From Pseudomonadota bacterium (lineage in GTDB: Bacteria; Pseudomonadota; Alphaproteobacteria; UBA8366): 64,000 bases of DNA. Below, one piece after another: positions 18,360-28,238 of the stretch (positions are counted from its first letter, which is position 1; the number at the start of each line of letters is the position of its first letter). Under the pieces are notes generated by a model. It was not told where the DNA came from. It saw nothing but the letters and a program-made list of their open reading frames with translations, and searched no databases. The translations under genes were made by a program, and so were the position numbers. Where the stretch lies: contig JAYZAS010000011.1 in the NCBI GenBank assembly GCA_036339585.1, forward strand, positions 35,451 through 99,450. Reading direction: 5' to 3'.

Positions 18360-19223
18360 CTAGTCTGAATATTTATCGTCCAATTGCATATAATGTGGTG
18401 TGTTAACCGCCTCCTCACGATCTTGAAATGACGCCATCATATCCATGTATTTTTCCGTATGACCAACTCTGAGGATTTCTTCGGCCATAAGCTTCATTGT
18501 ATGCATCGCCGCTCGTTGCAAATCTCCGGGTGCTATCATGAGATTAAAACCAAGTTCTTCGAGAGCTTTTTTTTCTAGAACTGGCGATTTCCCAGACCAA
18601 AACATGTTGTAGAGCAAAGGAACGTCTTTGAATTCCCCTGAAATCTTTTTTAATTCATCCAATGATGTTGGTGCTTCCACGAATGCAACGTCTGCGCCTG
18701 CCTCCATGTACTTGTGCATTCTCTCAATTGCGCTATTTACCCCTTCGATAGCAAGGGAGTCTGTTCGTGCAATGACAACAAAGTCAGGATCCAGTTGATT
18801 ATCTTTTATTGCCCTGATTTTCGTTACTAATTCTTCAACCGGTACTACGGTTTTGTTATCTAGGTGCCCGCAGCGTTTTGGAAATGTCTGGTCCTCTATA
18901 TGAAAGCCGGCGATTCCCGTTCGCTCAAAGCGCTTGAGTTCGTGCAAGGCGTTTAATACGTTTCCATATCCGGTGTCAAAATCACCGATTATTGGTATCT
19001 CCACTGCATCGACCATTTGAGTAAGCCTATCCTCAATTTGGAAAGGGTTTAACATCCCCATGTCCGGTATGCCCGTTGATCGTGCAATGCCACCACCGGT
19101 TGCATACACAATCTCTGCACCGGCAGCCTGTACTATTCTCGCTGACATTCCGTCATATGCACCTGGAACTAAATGAGTTTCACCTGTTGCAAGTAATTTG
19201 CGAAGCTTGGTTGTGGCACGCAT
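18360..19223 (-). CDS. Isocitrate lyase/PEP mutase superfamily lyase (copy 2)
   Basis: A 287-residue ICL/PEPM superfamily enzyme, closest in motif to 2-methylisocitrate lyase (PrpB). Seen: GDFDTGYGN near residue 80 (metal ligand) and PKRCGH near residue 119 (catalytic Cys). It would release pyruvate or glyoxylate from a 2-hydroxy tricarboxylate; methylcitrate synthase and dehydratase (prpC, prpD) are not in the window, so prpB is not assigned. GGAGGA precedes the ATG. It directly precedes acnA. Confidence 0.9.
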   Translation of the reverse strand: MRATTKLRKLLATGETHLVPGAYDGMSARIVQAAGAEIVYATGGGIARSTGIPDMGMLNPFQIEDRLTQMVDAVEIPIIGDFDTGYGNVLNALHELKRFERTGIAGFHIEDQTFPKRCGHLDNKTVVPVEELVTKIRAIKDNQLDPDFVVIARTDSLAIEGVNSAIERMHKYMEAGADVAFVEAPTSLDELKKISGEFKDVPLLYNMFWSGKSPVLEKKALEELGFNLMIAPGDLQRAAMHTMKLMAEEILRVGHTEKYMDMMASFQDREEAVNTPHYMQLDDKYSD

Positions 19224-19384
19224 GAACTAATCCTCCTCGGCAATGACGTTCTAATACGGAAAAACCGAGTGCGCATAAACGCCGCCCGATACCGTTACGT
19301 TATCGCATGAGCAATTAATTGGAGCAATGGCATATGGGTTCTGGTTGGAGGATTAATTTTGTATTGGCATAGTTTTAAAGAATA

Positions 19385-20254
19385 TTACTCTACTGAATAT
19401 TTTTTTTCTAACTTACGCATCATTGTCAAACCTCCAATTTCCCAAGCATCATCTAAAGGCATAAGCGAGGATTTTACTGATTTGCTGTCGCCAGTCTCAA
19501 AAATTTTTTGAAGGGTCTCTTTGGTTGCTTTAGCTGCTGCAAGCAGTGGTTGTGCATAGAAACAGTCAAGTTTGAAGCCCATCTCATGTACTTCTTTTGC
19601 GGTAAGTATTGGTACCATAGGACTAGGGCTATGGTTGTAAAGTAAAGGTATCCGCTTTTTAAAATGGTTTGCAATTGCGCGTGTGTGGTCAAGATTATCA
19701 GCTACTTCACAGAACAACATGTCAGCACCAGCATCTATATAGGCATCCCCACGTTTTAACACTGCCTCAAGTCCTTCAACCAGATAAGCGTCGCAGCGAG
19801 CGATGAGGACGAAATTTTTATCCTTAACAGCATCTTTTGCTGCTCGGATTTTTTGAACCATTTCAGTTTTTGGTATAACTGATTTGCCTGTCATATGCCC
19901 GCACCTTTTGGGCCATGTTTGATCTTCAATATGAATACCAGCTACTCCGGCTGATTCGAATGCTCTTACAGTTCGTTGTGTATTTAGAATATTTCCATAA
20001 CCGTTGTCAGCATCGACAATCACAGGAATGTTCACCGCTTCCGCTATGTACCTTGCGTTGGTGACCATTTCATCCATTGATAGCAGGCCGATATCTGGAT
20101 AGCCCCTGCATACGGCGGTTCCTGCTCCAGTAACAACACAGAGTTCGAAGCCTACCTGCTCAACCAATTGGGCGGTCATTGCGTCATGAGCGCCGCCAGC
20201 GAGGATGAGACTATCCTGTTTGAGTAAATTGCGCAGTTTTTTTGTTACTGTCAT
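19385..20254 (-). CDS. Isocitrate lyase/PEP mutase superfamily lyase (copy 3)
   Basis: A 289-residue third member of the same family. It has PKRCGH near residue 123 and the metal loop DADNGYG, where Asn replaces the Thr of the other copies. ATG 20254 gives the usual N-terminus (TVTKKLRNLL) and lies 4 nt after the stop of the upstream CMD-like gene; the longer frame from 20308 would overlap that gene. No strong ribosome binding site is seen, so translational coupling is likely. It may be an oxaloacetate decarboxylase or a methylisocitrate lyase relative. Confidence 0.88.
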   Translation of the reverse strand: MTVTKKLRNLLKQDSLILAGGAHDAMTAQLVEQVGFELCVVTGAGTAVCRGYPDIGLLSMDEMVTNARYIAEAVNIPVIVDADNGYGNILNTQRTVRAFESAGVAGIHIEDQTWPKRCGHMTGKSVIPKTEMVQKIRAAKDAVKDKNFVLIARCDAYLVEGLEAVLKRGDAYIDAGADMLFCEVADNLDHTRAIANHFKKRIPLLYNHSPSPMVPILTAKEVHEMGFKLDCFYAQPLLAAAKATKETLQKIFETGDSKSVKSSLMPLDDAWEIGGLTMMRKLEKKYSVE

Positions 20255-20258
20255 CTGA

Positions 20259-20816
20259 TTAAGCAGGCAATGGGGCTTTGTCGTTTCCGTCTGGGATTTC
20301 CACATCAAAATTATTTAAGACGGAACCTATCAATCCATAAAAACCACAAAGGCAATTAAGTTCTATCACCCCATCTGGTCCAAACTCCCTCAGGGCTTCT
20401 GAAAATATATTGTCGGGTGTTCTGAGGTCATTAGCAAGCATGCCAGTGACGAATTCATAAACAAGCTTTTCTTGCTCGTTATCAAAATCTGGCTCTTTGC
20501 GCTCTGCAATAGCATCACAAATGTGTGGAGAAATTCCTTCTTTCTCTCCTATGCGACGATGGGCATGCCACTCATATTGAGCTGTCCAGTGTCTTGCCGT
20601 GATTATTATAGCAAGTTCCCGCAAATTGCCGGGCAAAACACCTTCAAAACGCAGTTGTGCTCCTACTTTTTGAATTAAGTTACCTACTGCGGGATGATGT
20701 AGAAGGGGTACAAAAGGGCCCCGTAATTCGCCACGAGGGCTGGCAACTATCTGATCACGAAAGGCTTCCTGATCTGGATCAAGGTTTTCAATGTCGACCT
20801 CAGGGAGACGGCTCAT
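20259..20816 (-). CDS. Carboxymuconolactone decarboxylase-like (AhpD-fold) protein
   Basis: A 185-residue all-helical protein of the CMD/AhpD superfamily. Seen: LRELAIIITARHW and a YEWHAH segment typical of the CMD core, where the AhpD CxxC is replaced. These enzymes are often decarboxylases or hydroperoxide-related, and many are uncharacterised. It begins the operon with lyase copy 3 and has AAGGA before ATG 20816. It sits about 100 nt after the four exporter genes on the same strand. Confidence 0.84.
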   Translation of the reverse strand: MSRLPEVDIENLDPDQEAFRDQIVASPRGELRGPFVPLLHHPAVGNLIQKVGAQLRFEGVLPGNLRELAIIITARHWTAQYEWHAHRRIGEKEGISPHICDAIAERKEPDFDNEQEKLVYEFVTGMLANDLRTPDNIFSEALREFGPDGVIELNCLCGFYGLIGSVLNNFDVEIPDGNDKAPLPA

Positions 20817-20918
20817 GTTATGTTCCTTAAATATTAAATTTTATAAGTCATACGCTTTTAGAGCTTAAGCGACAATGATGTGCAGTTTAACCTATTTCAA
20901 TTCATTAATTTTATTCCT

Positions 20919-22445
20919 CTACTTACGTAATTTTGTATTTTTGGGCGAGCGCAGCAGCAAAAGAAGTGGCATAAGCGCAATTACGGCAAACATCATTATC
21001 GTGAAGTCATGAATATAAGCGATAAATTGAGCCTCCGCATCAATCACTTCCCCAAAATTACTGAGACCCGCTACATCTTCTAAATCCCAATTTTCGGGCA
21101 ATAAAGAATGTCTTAATCGTTCGTTGTACAAACTAGCATTTTCTGAAAGACTTTGGCGGGCTGTATGGGTTGACTGAACCAAGAGTAAGAACAGGACGGA
21201 AACACCGATGGAAGAGGCTATTCGTCGAATAAGACTTAGAATGACGGAAGCGTCAGGCCGTAATGATGCGGGTATGTTTTGGAAAGCTGCAGTTACTGCG
21301 GCAGTAGACATGAAACCTAACCCAAAGCCTTGCACTAGTATTGCCAACATAATAGGAAAGGGTCCTGTTTCCCTCGAGAGCTCAGAAAGCATCCAAGAGG
21401 AAAGGGCAAGACTTAGCATTCCGAGGAACAGTATGGGGCGTGGATTGAAACGTTGTAGTAATAATCCGCAACAAAATGCAGCTATCATAGTTCCAATGCC
21501 ACGCGGTGTCATTAGCACGCCAGCGTCCATAGGAGGGTAGCCGAGATGGTTCTGGAGAATCGGCGGTATTAGCCCTACATAGCCCCACATAGTGAAATTC
21601 AGAATAAAACCAAAAATGGCACCGACTATAAAATCACGATTTTTCAAAACCGCTGGATTCAAATATGCGTTTCGTGTTGAGAAACAATGGATTGTAAAAA
21701 CCCAAAAAGCCGATGCGGCTATGATAGAGTAAATTATAATTTCAGGAGAGTCGAACCAATCACGACGTTGACCATTATCAAGCATTAATTGAAAGGCGCC
21801 TACACAGATTGCTAAGAGAAAAAAACCAAATAAATCAAATCTTTTTGATCCTTCAGGTTTGTCAGTGGGCACAAGTGTATGCATCATGACTAAAGCGGTA
21901 AGACCCAGAGGGATATTCATCAAATAAACTACTTGCCAGCCGAAGAATTCAGTTAAAACTCCGCCAACCAATGGGCCAATAACCACGGCACTCATTCGCC
22001 CTGTTTGAAGCCAACCAAATGCCTTTCCATGTTGATCGGCCGGAAAAGTAGCAAGCACAACCTGTATCGTAAGGGGATTTAGTCCTGCAGCAAAACAACC
22101 CTGAAGAAACCTAAAGGCAACAATTTCTGGTATGCTTGATGATTGGGATACTAATGTTGAGAATAAAAGGAATCCGCAAATTACGAAGATATAAAGCCTT
22201 TTACGGCCAAGCTTTCTCGCTAACCACGCGTAAACTGGAGTAAACATGGCCGCTGCAACAAGATAGGCGGTGAGCACCCACGAAACTTCTGTTATGGTCG
22301 CGGATAAAGCGCCTTGCATCTGTGGCAAGGCTACACCCGTAGCAAAGCTGTCCATACCCTGCATTGCCCCGGCGGGTATTGTCGACAAGGCAATGAGTAA
22401 TTTTTGGCGTTCAGATAGCCTAACTTGTGTTTCAGTAGCTGCCAT
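20919..22445 (-). CDS. DHA2-family MFS transporter, array member 4
   Basis: About 508 residues, 14-TM drug/H+ antiporter 2 type (EmrB/QacA relatives). Seen: GMDSFATGVALPQMQG in TM1, loop motif ARKLGRKR, and GPLVGGVLTEFFGW in TM5. It probably exports lipophilic or acidic compounds by proton antiport. ATG 22445 starts at the conserved N-terminus (AATETQVRLS); the frame extends to 22502 without a ribosome site. It is the last of four paralogues. Confidence 0.88.
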   Translation of the reverse strand: MAATETQVRLSERQKLLIALSTIPAGAMQGMDSFATGVALPQMQGALSATITEVSWVLTAYLVAAAMFTPVYAWLARKLGRKRLYIFVICGFLLFSTLVSQSSSIPEIVAFRFLQGCFAAGLNPLTIQVVLATFPADQHGKAFGWLQTGRMSAVVIGPLVGGVLTEFFGWQVVYLMNIPLGLTALVMMHTLVPTDKPEGSKRFDLFGFFLLAICVGAFQLMLDNGQRRDWFDSPEIIIYSIIAASAFWVFTIHCFSTRNAYLNPAVLKNRDFIVGAIFGFILNFTMWGYVGLIPPILQNHLGYPPMDAGVLMTPRGIGTMIAAFCCGLLLQRFNPRPILFLGMLSLALSSWMLSELSRETGPFPIMLAILVQGFGLGFMSTAAVTAAFQNIPASLRPDASVILSLIRRIASSIGVSVLFLLLVQSTHTARQSLSENASLYNERLRHSLLPENWDLEDVAGLSNFGEVIDAEAQFIAYIHDFTIMMFAVIALMPLLLLLRSPKNTKLRK

Positions 22446-22692
22446 TAAAAAATTTAACTTAACTTTAGTATTTGTGACACCGCAGAAATATGGCTTGCCC
22501 AAACTTTAACACCGGATTAAAGGCATTTATTCTTGACAATAGGAAAGTTGTTTTTAGGCTCCTTTTTCCTTCCCCTTGTCTGAAAATCGGAAGAGCATTT
22601 GTAGTGTTCTATTAATAGCGCTTCATATAGTTAATCAAGCCTTTGTAAAAGAATGGCATCGGTAGAAGACGAAGATAAAATGATACAACTGG

Positions 22693-24210
22693 TTAGTATT
22701 TTTTTGTATCAAGTCGCATCAAAAATACAAGTGGGAAGAGACATAACAGAATTACAGCCATAAGCTGAAAATCAAATAGGAAGCCAAGAAATTCGGCTTC
22801 TTTTTCAACGAGTCGGTTCAAATGGAAGGCTCCAGACTGTTCATCTGGGTTCCAACTTTCGGGAACTGATAGCTCTCGTAGGCGTTCAGGCGCGATATGT
22901 ATCGCTAGGCCATTGCGCACTGACTGGGTTTTATGAACAAGCACACTTACAAGAATTGAAATTCCTATCGAAGTCCCAAGCCTGCGAGCAAGTGAGTTCA
23001 TCACTGTCGCATCAGGACGCAGTGCTGGGTCAAGGCTGGTAAAAGCGCAGGCAGTGATGGGAACGGTAAAGGCTCCTATGCCAAACCCTTGAAGAATAAC
23101 AATTGCCATAATGTATTGTATCGGCGTATCGGCAGTAATTAACGATAAGAGCCACATAGAACCTGCCATCGAGAGCAATCCAAGAGTAACTGTTGGACGT
23201 GGGTCGCGCCCCGTAAGAAGCCATCCGGCTACCGAAGCACCTATTATTGAGCCAATTCCCCGCATCGCCATTACTATTCCAGCGCTCGTCGGAGGATGGC
23301 CCATGTGATCTTGAATCACTTTTGGTAGCAGCCCAGCCATGCCATAAATCATGAATCCGAGCGCGAACACCAGAACCAGTCCAATAAAGAAATCCCTATT
23401 CATGAAGACGTGCGGATCGATATAGGTATTTTTTGCAGTTGAGACGTGGACAGAAAACAAATAAATACCAATCGCTGAAAGAGCAGCAAATATTATTATT
23501 GTATTGCTTGCAAACCACTCCAAACGCTCACCCTGATCGAGCAGTAACTGCAAAAATAGGATAGCTATGCTTAGGGTAATAAAGCCAAACATATCAAACT
23601 TGGATGCCTTGATAATACCGCCCTCAGGAATATAGCGAGCCACCAAGTAAAAAGCCGCCAACGTAACTGGGATGTTGGCCCAAAAAACCCAACGCCAGTC
23701 AAACCACTCGGTAAGAAAACCACCTACAATAGGGCCTAGCATTACGCCGGCCATTCTGCCGTTTGACATCCAGCTGAAAGCCTGTGGGTGAAGTTGCCTA
23801 GGGTAGGCGGCTAATAATACCTGCTGCGCGAGAGGATTTAGGCCAGCGGAAAATGCTCCTTGAATAAACCTGTATATGATTAATTCGAGCAAAGTATTTG
23901 AGGTAGCTACAAGCAAGGTGCTGCCTATAAAGCCTGCTATAGTAATAAGGAGGAGTTTTTTTCTTCCAAGTTTTTTGCTTGCCCATCCGAATAATGGCAT
24001 GAAGATGGCGGCTGCAACCAGATATGAAGTCAGCACCCAAGAAATTTCCGTAATCGTTGCAGAAAAACTACCTTGCATAATAGGAATGGCAACAGAGACC
24101 GCAAAAGTATCCATGCCTTGCATGGAACCGCAAGGAACTATTGCGACTGCAACCCAAAAACGTTCTTTTGCTGGCAGGTGAGTAGTTCGTTCGCTACTGG
24201 CATCGGACAT
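22693..24210 (-). CDS. DHA2-family MFS transporter, array member 3
   Basis: A 505-residue 14-TM exporter. TM1 carries GMDTFAVSVAIPIMQG, the loop has SKKLGRKKL and TM5 region reads GPIVGGFLTEWFDW. It lies 4 nt after the stop of member 2, so the two are co-transcribed. The gap of about 250 nt to member 4 is larger. No EmrA-type adaptor is next to it, so transport is likely only across the inner membrane unless the adaptor is elsewhere. Confidence 0.88.
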   Translation of the reverse strand: MSDASSERTTHLPAKERFWVAVAIVPCGSMQGMDTFAVSVAIPIMQGSFSATITEISWVLTSYLVAAAIFMPLFGWASKKLGRKKLLLITIAGFIGSTLLVATSNTLLELIIYRFIQGAFSAGLNPLAQQVLLAAYPRQLHPQAFSWMSNGRMAGVMLGPIVGGFLTEWFDWRWVFWANIPVTLAAFYLVARYIPEGGIIKASKFDMFGFITLSIAILFLQLLLDQGERLEWFASNTIIIFAALSAIGIYLFSVHVSTAKNTYIDPHVFMNRDFFIGLVLVFALGFMIYGMAGLLPKVIQDHMGHPPTSAGIVMAMRGIGSIIGASVAGWLLTGRDPRPTVTLGLLSMAGSMWLLSLITADTPIQYIMAIVILQGFGIGAFTVPITACAFTSLDPALRPDATVMNSLARRLGTSIGISILVSVLVHKTQSVRNGLAIHIAPERLRELSVPESWNPDEQSGAFHLNRLVEKEAEFLGFLFDFQLMAVILLCLFPLVFLMRLDTKKY

Positions 24211-24214
24211 GTTC

Positions 24215-25801
24215 TTAACTGTTCTTTTTTGCCGATTTTGAGTATTTGGGATGCTCTTCCATTTCGCCCGGCGGCTTAATTCGCAAAACTAGTACGAGCG
24301 GTAGAAGTAAAAACATCAAAAGTGTCATAAGCCGAAAATCATGAAGATAAGCGATAAATTCCGCTTGTTTGTCTATGACCTTCTCCATAGATAATAAGCC
24401 TGGCAGGCTGTCTAGATTCCATTTTTCTGGCAATGGAAGGTGTTTGAAAAGCTCATTATGGGCAGTGTAGTTCTCGCTGAGGACCTGCCTTGCACTTTGT
24501 GTTGATCGAGCGAGCTGTGTTACTAAAACTGATACTCCGATCGCCGATCCCAAGCGTCTAAACAAACTCAGGACCGACGTCCCATCTGCACGCTGAGATG
24601 GTGACATTGATTGGAAAGCTACCGTCGTGAGCGATACTGAAAGAAACCCAAATCCTGCTCCTTGTATAAACAATGCCAGAGAGATGTATATCGCGTTGAC
24701 CTCAGGAGTGAAAAAAGACAACCAGCACGTTGATCCACCTATACAGCATATACCAAGCGCCGAGATTGGCCGGGCCGAATATCTCATTAGCATTGCGCCC
24801 GCGATAAGTGACGAAACCATCGTGCCTATGCCTCGTGGTACCATCAGGAAACCAGTGGAAATAACTGGGTATCCCATGTGGTTTTGCAATATTGGAGGAA
24901 TTAATCCAGCGTAACCGAAAACCATAAAATTGAGTAGAAATCCAAAGAGCAGTCCTATTAGGAATTCACGATTGGCGAAAACTCTCGGGTTTAGGAAAGG
25001 ATTGCGGCTCAAAAAGATATGACCAACAAATAAATATAGTGCGCCAGCAGATAGCAATGTTGCACCGATGATTTCTACTGAGTCAAACCAACCTAGGGTT
25101 TGACCTTGATCAAGAGCATATTGTAGCGCAAGGATAGCGATACCGAGTATTAGAAAACCAAAAAGATCGAATTTTTTGGTAGTCTCAGGATGCCCCCGCG
25201 GCACGTAAAGGTAAACCAGATATGCTGCCAGCATTCCAAGGGGGATGTTTGTAAGGAATACAAAACGCCAAGAGAAGTATTCCGTCATAATGCCGCCCAA
25301 TAATGGCCCCACAATGATACCGCTCATCCGCCCGGTTGTTAACCAACCGAAGGCTATTCCCTGTTGACTGACAGGGAATGTTGCTAGGACGATTTGCATA
25401 AGTAGTGGGTTGAAACCAGCTCCAAAGAATCCTTGGCAGAATCGGAAAAAAATTATCTCTTCAAGGCTATCTGATTGAGCTATTAATCCGGCACATGAAC
25501 AAAAACCGATAATTATAATTAGAAATAATTTTCGACGTCCGACACGCCGGGCGAGCCATCCATACATAGGCGTAAAAACTGTCGCGGCAACCAAGAAGGC
25601 AGTAAGGATCCAGGAAATTTCCAGTAAGGTTGCTGATAAAACCCCCTGCATGCGTGGTAATGCTACGCCGACAGCAAAAGTATCCATGCCCGTAATCATG
25701 CCGGCCGGCAAAATACCAATGACCACAGCAATGCGTTGACGAGGTGTTAGTAGAACCTCTCTTTCTTCGGGCTCCTGTTTGGATTCTGATTTTTCTATCA
25801 T
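24215..25801 (-). CDS. DHA2-family MFS transporter, array member 2
   Basis: A 528-residue 14-TM exporter. Key segments are GMDTFAVGVALPRMQG, ARRVGRRKL and GPLLGGIMTEYFSW. Its start overlaps the stop of member 1 by 4 nt (ATGA), a classic coupled arrangement. The C-terminus ends in a hydrophilic lysine-rich tail. Paralogue identity looks closest to member 4 by motif, but no alignment was run. Confidence 0.88.
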   Translation of the reverse strand: MIEKSESKQEPEEREVLLTPRQRIAVVIGILPAGMITGMDTFAVGVALPRMQGVLSATLLEISWILTAFLVAATVFTPMYGWLARRVGRRKLFLIIIIGFCSCAGLIAQSDSLEEIIFFRFCQGFFGAGFNPLLMQIVLATFPVSQQGIAFGWLTTGRMSGIIVGPLLGGIMTEYFSWRFVFLTNIPLGMLAAYLVYLYVPRGHPETTKKFDLFGFLILGIAILALQYALDQGQTLGWFDSVEIIGATLLSAGALYLFVGHIFLSRNPFLNPRVFANREFLIGLLFGFLLNFMVFGYAGLIPPILQNHMGYPVISTGFLMVPRGIGTMVSSLIAGAMLMRYSARPISALGICCIGGSTCWLSFFTPEVNAIYISLALFIQGAGFGFLSVSLTTVAFQSMSPSQRADGTSVLSLFRRLGSAIGVSVLVTQLARSTQSARQVLSENYTAHNELFKHLPLPEKWNLDSLPGLLSMEKVIDKQAEFIAYLHDFRLMTLLMFLLLPLVLVLRIKPPGEMEEHPKYSKSAKKNS

Positions 25802-27336
25802 TTATTTCCAAGCGTTTTCTTTGGAGATCGTTCCGAACCTCGGAATAATAGTATTAGCGGCATCATAAGTAATATTACTATGCCAAGGACATGAAAGTCG
25901 AAAAGGTAAGCGATGAACTCAGCTTGCCTTGTCACTTCTTTATCGAGTGCTGCCATGCCTTGAATATTGGTTAAACTCCAGCTGTCAGGTAACTCTTTGT
26001 GGCGAAAAATTTCATTCAGTTGACTTACATTTGCACCAAGTATCTCATGGTTACGCTGGGTATTTCTAGCGATCATTCCGACAAGTACTGACACTCCAAC
26101 ACTGGATCCAATTTTACGCATTAGGCTCATAAATGCTGTTGCTTCGGCACGGTGTTCTGCAGGAAGCGTAGCAAATGTCATGGAATTTCCTGATACGAAG
26201 AAAAGCCCGAAACCAAAGCCTTGAATAATTATCGCGAAAATGAAGTGCCAGGTTGCTGTCTCAGGTGTGAAGCCAGCCATCATCCAGAGTGATAAAGACA
26301 TTAGTGACATTCCAAATGCGCAGATCCATTTTGGGTTGAACCGGATCATAAGCCTTCCGGCGGTAGTAGAAGCTAATGCGGTTGCAATTCCGCGAGGGGC
26401 AAGGATAAGTCCAATTGTCAGAACCGGAACATCCATTAATCTGTTTAGGAAGGATGGAATTAGGCCCGTAAGTCCGACAAGTGTTACTCCGTGCATGGTA
26501 GTTAAACATAATCCAAGAACTAAATTACGGTTTTTAAAAATGGCGGGTTCGACAAATGGCTCATTCGAGGTCAATATATGCACTATAAAAAGGTAGAGTG
26601 CGAGACAGGCCGCAGCAAGTTCGAGCAAGATTTCGGGGGAGTGGAACCAGTCAAGCTTGTTGCCCCTATCTAGCATAAGTTGTGTAGCGCCAAGACAAAT
26701 TGTGAGTAGTATGAACCCAAACCAATCGAAAGGTCGTTTTTCATTATCCTTGCTCTCAGGCACAAACATGTAAATTAATAACATGGCGACGGAAGCTATC
26801 GGGATATTCACGTAAAAATTCCAGCGCCACGATAAAAATTCAGTGAGTATTCCACCAAGTGTTGGGCCGCAAATTGCGCTAAACATTACTCCAAATGACC
26901 ACCAGCTGATTGCGATTCCGTGTTCTTCGCGTGGATATATATCGAGAAGGATATGCATTGAAAGAGGAACCAGGGCAGCACCGAAGACACCCTGTGTAAA
27001 ACGATAGGCGACCATTTCATTAATTCCGTCAGCTCCACCAGCAAGCATTGAACAGACAATAAAGCCACCTATAACAACAAGGAATAGTCGCTTACGACCG
27101 AATTTACGACCGAGCCAGCTCACTGGCGGTGTGGCAATGGCAACTGCAATTAGATAAGATGTTAAAATCCACGATGCTTCCTCAAAGGTTAGCGATAGCG
27201 AGCCCCGTATATGTGGCAGAGCGACAGCAGCAAGCATTGTATCCATGCCTTGTAACCCAGCCCCCATCACGGTAGCTATAGTTATTATTCCACGGTGGGT
27301 AACAGAGTCGGTGATTTTACTCGCTGTTTTAGGCAT
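25798..27336 (-). CDS. DHA2-family MFS transporter, array member 1
   Basis: First and most divergent array member, about 512 residues. It has GMDTMLAAVALPHIRG, GRKFGRKRL and GPTLGGILTEFLSW. ATG 27336 is the likely start; a GTG at 27372 would add 12 residues. Neither has a strong ribosome site. It is divergent from the alpha/beta hydrolase at 27453, about 115 nt away, so the operon promoter should lie there. Confidence 0.87.
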   Translation of the reverse strand: MPKTASKITDSVTHRGIITIATVMGAGLQGMDTMLAAVALPHIRGSLSLTFEEASWILTSYLIAVAIATPPVSWLGRKFGRKRLFLVVIGGFIVCSMLAGGADGINEMVAYRFTQGVFGAALVPLSMHILLDIYPREEHGIAISWWSFGVMFSAICGPTLGGILTEFLSWRWNFYVNIPIASVAMLLIYMFVPESKDNEKRPFDWFGFILLTICLGATQLMLDRGNKLDWFHSPEILLELAAACLALYLFIVHILTSNEPFVEPAIFKNRNLVLGLCLTTMHGVTLVGLTGLIPSFLNRLMDVPVLTIGLILAPRGIATALASTTAGRLMIRFNPKWICAFGMSLMSLSLWMMAGFTPETATWHFIFAIIIQGFGFGLFFVSGNSMTFATLPAEHRAEATAFMSLMRKIGSSVGVSVLVGMIARNTQRNHEILGANVSQLNEIFRHKELPDSWSLTNIQGMAALDKEVTRQAEFIAYLFDFHVLGIVILLMMPLILLFRGSERSPKKTLGNK

Positions 27337-27452
27337 GGTGACTGGAGAATATAGAAATTGTGTTTGATCCACTTATAATAGAATAATCGGCATGATTTTG
27401 TTGGTCTTTATATGTTTTGGTTAAATCGCAGTCACGGCAGGAACGGGGAAAC

Positions 27453-28238
27453 ATGACAAAGAAACAACCTATTGCATTTGTTACCCAAGGAAGCGGACCG
27501 AAACTTGTGCTTTTTCATGGGGGGTTTGGCTGTCGGTATCATTGGGTAAAAAATATTGAGGCCCTAGCGGAGCAATTCACTGTTTATGCAATTGATCATC
27601 CAGGGTATGGAGAAAGCCTTGGTGTCTCTTCCGAAATGTCCGGGCCAGAATATTTAGATTATTTTTATCTCGCTTTACAAGGTATGTTTCCAGCCGATGA
27701 ACCGTTAAAATTTGCAGGTTTTTCGTTCGGCGGAGCGATTGCTGCCAATATGGCTGCCCGAATGGGTAGCAGAATAAGTCATCTATTGTTGATTTCGCCC
27801 GCCGGAGGGCCGAAGAGGGACTATCCCAATAGGCCGACGCGTAGCTACAAGGAAGCAGGAGATGATGAGGCTCTACTGAGAGATATTTGCCGTCATAATT
27901 TACTTGTAAACATGCTTTCATTTCCTGAAACTGTCACAGAACAATGCCTAGATATTCAAGTGTATTGTGTAAATCATACCAAATTTAACAGTCGTAAAGT
28001 TAGTGGCGGAGATACTTTAGCCAGTGACCTTGGGAATCTGAAAAGCAAGCTTAGAGTATTGTGGGGTGAGGGCGATGACTCTGAATATAGAAATGCAAAT
28101 CAATTAATTGACGATATCCGTTCGGCATACCCCGGGGTATTAGATTTGCATCGGGTACCTGATGCGGGGCATTGGGCAGCATTTGAGAATCCCGAGGCCG
28201 TAAACTCACTTATGATTGATTTTTTTACTGCTGAGTGA
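27453..28238 (+). CDS. Alpha/beta-fold hydrolase
   Basis: A 261-residue hydrolase of the alpha/beta superfamily. Seen: oxyanion motif FHGGFG near residue 24, nucleophile elbow GFSFGG near residue 90, and the catalytic His in DAGHWA near residue 240; the acid probably lies in WGEGDDSE. It hydrolyses an unknown ester, lactone or C-C bond. ATG 27453 follows CGGGGAA; a TTG frame extends to 27417. Its last 33 nt overlap the convergent gene at 28206. Confidence 0.87.
   Translation: MTKKQPIAFVTQGSGPKLVLFHGGFGCRYHWVKNIEALAEQFTVYAIDHPGYGESLGVSSEMSGPEYLDYFYLALQGMFPADEPLKFAGFSFGGAIAANMAARMGSRISHLLLISPAGGPKRDYPNRPTRSYKEAGDDEALLRDICRHNLLVNMLSFPETVTEQCLDIQVYCVNHTKFNSRKVSGGDTLASDLGNLKSKLRVLWGEGDDSEYRNANQLIDDIRSAYPGVLDLHRVPDAGHWAAFENPEAVNSLMIDFFTAE

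Noticed and set aside
18360..19223. prpB assignment
   Set aside because: prpC and prpD are not present in the window; only the family can be claimed.
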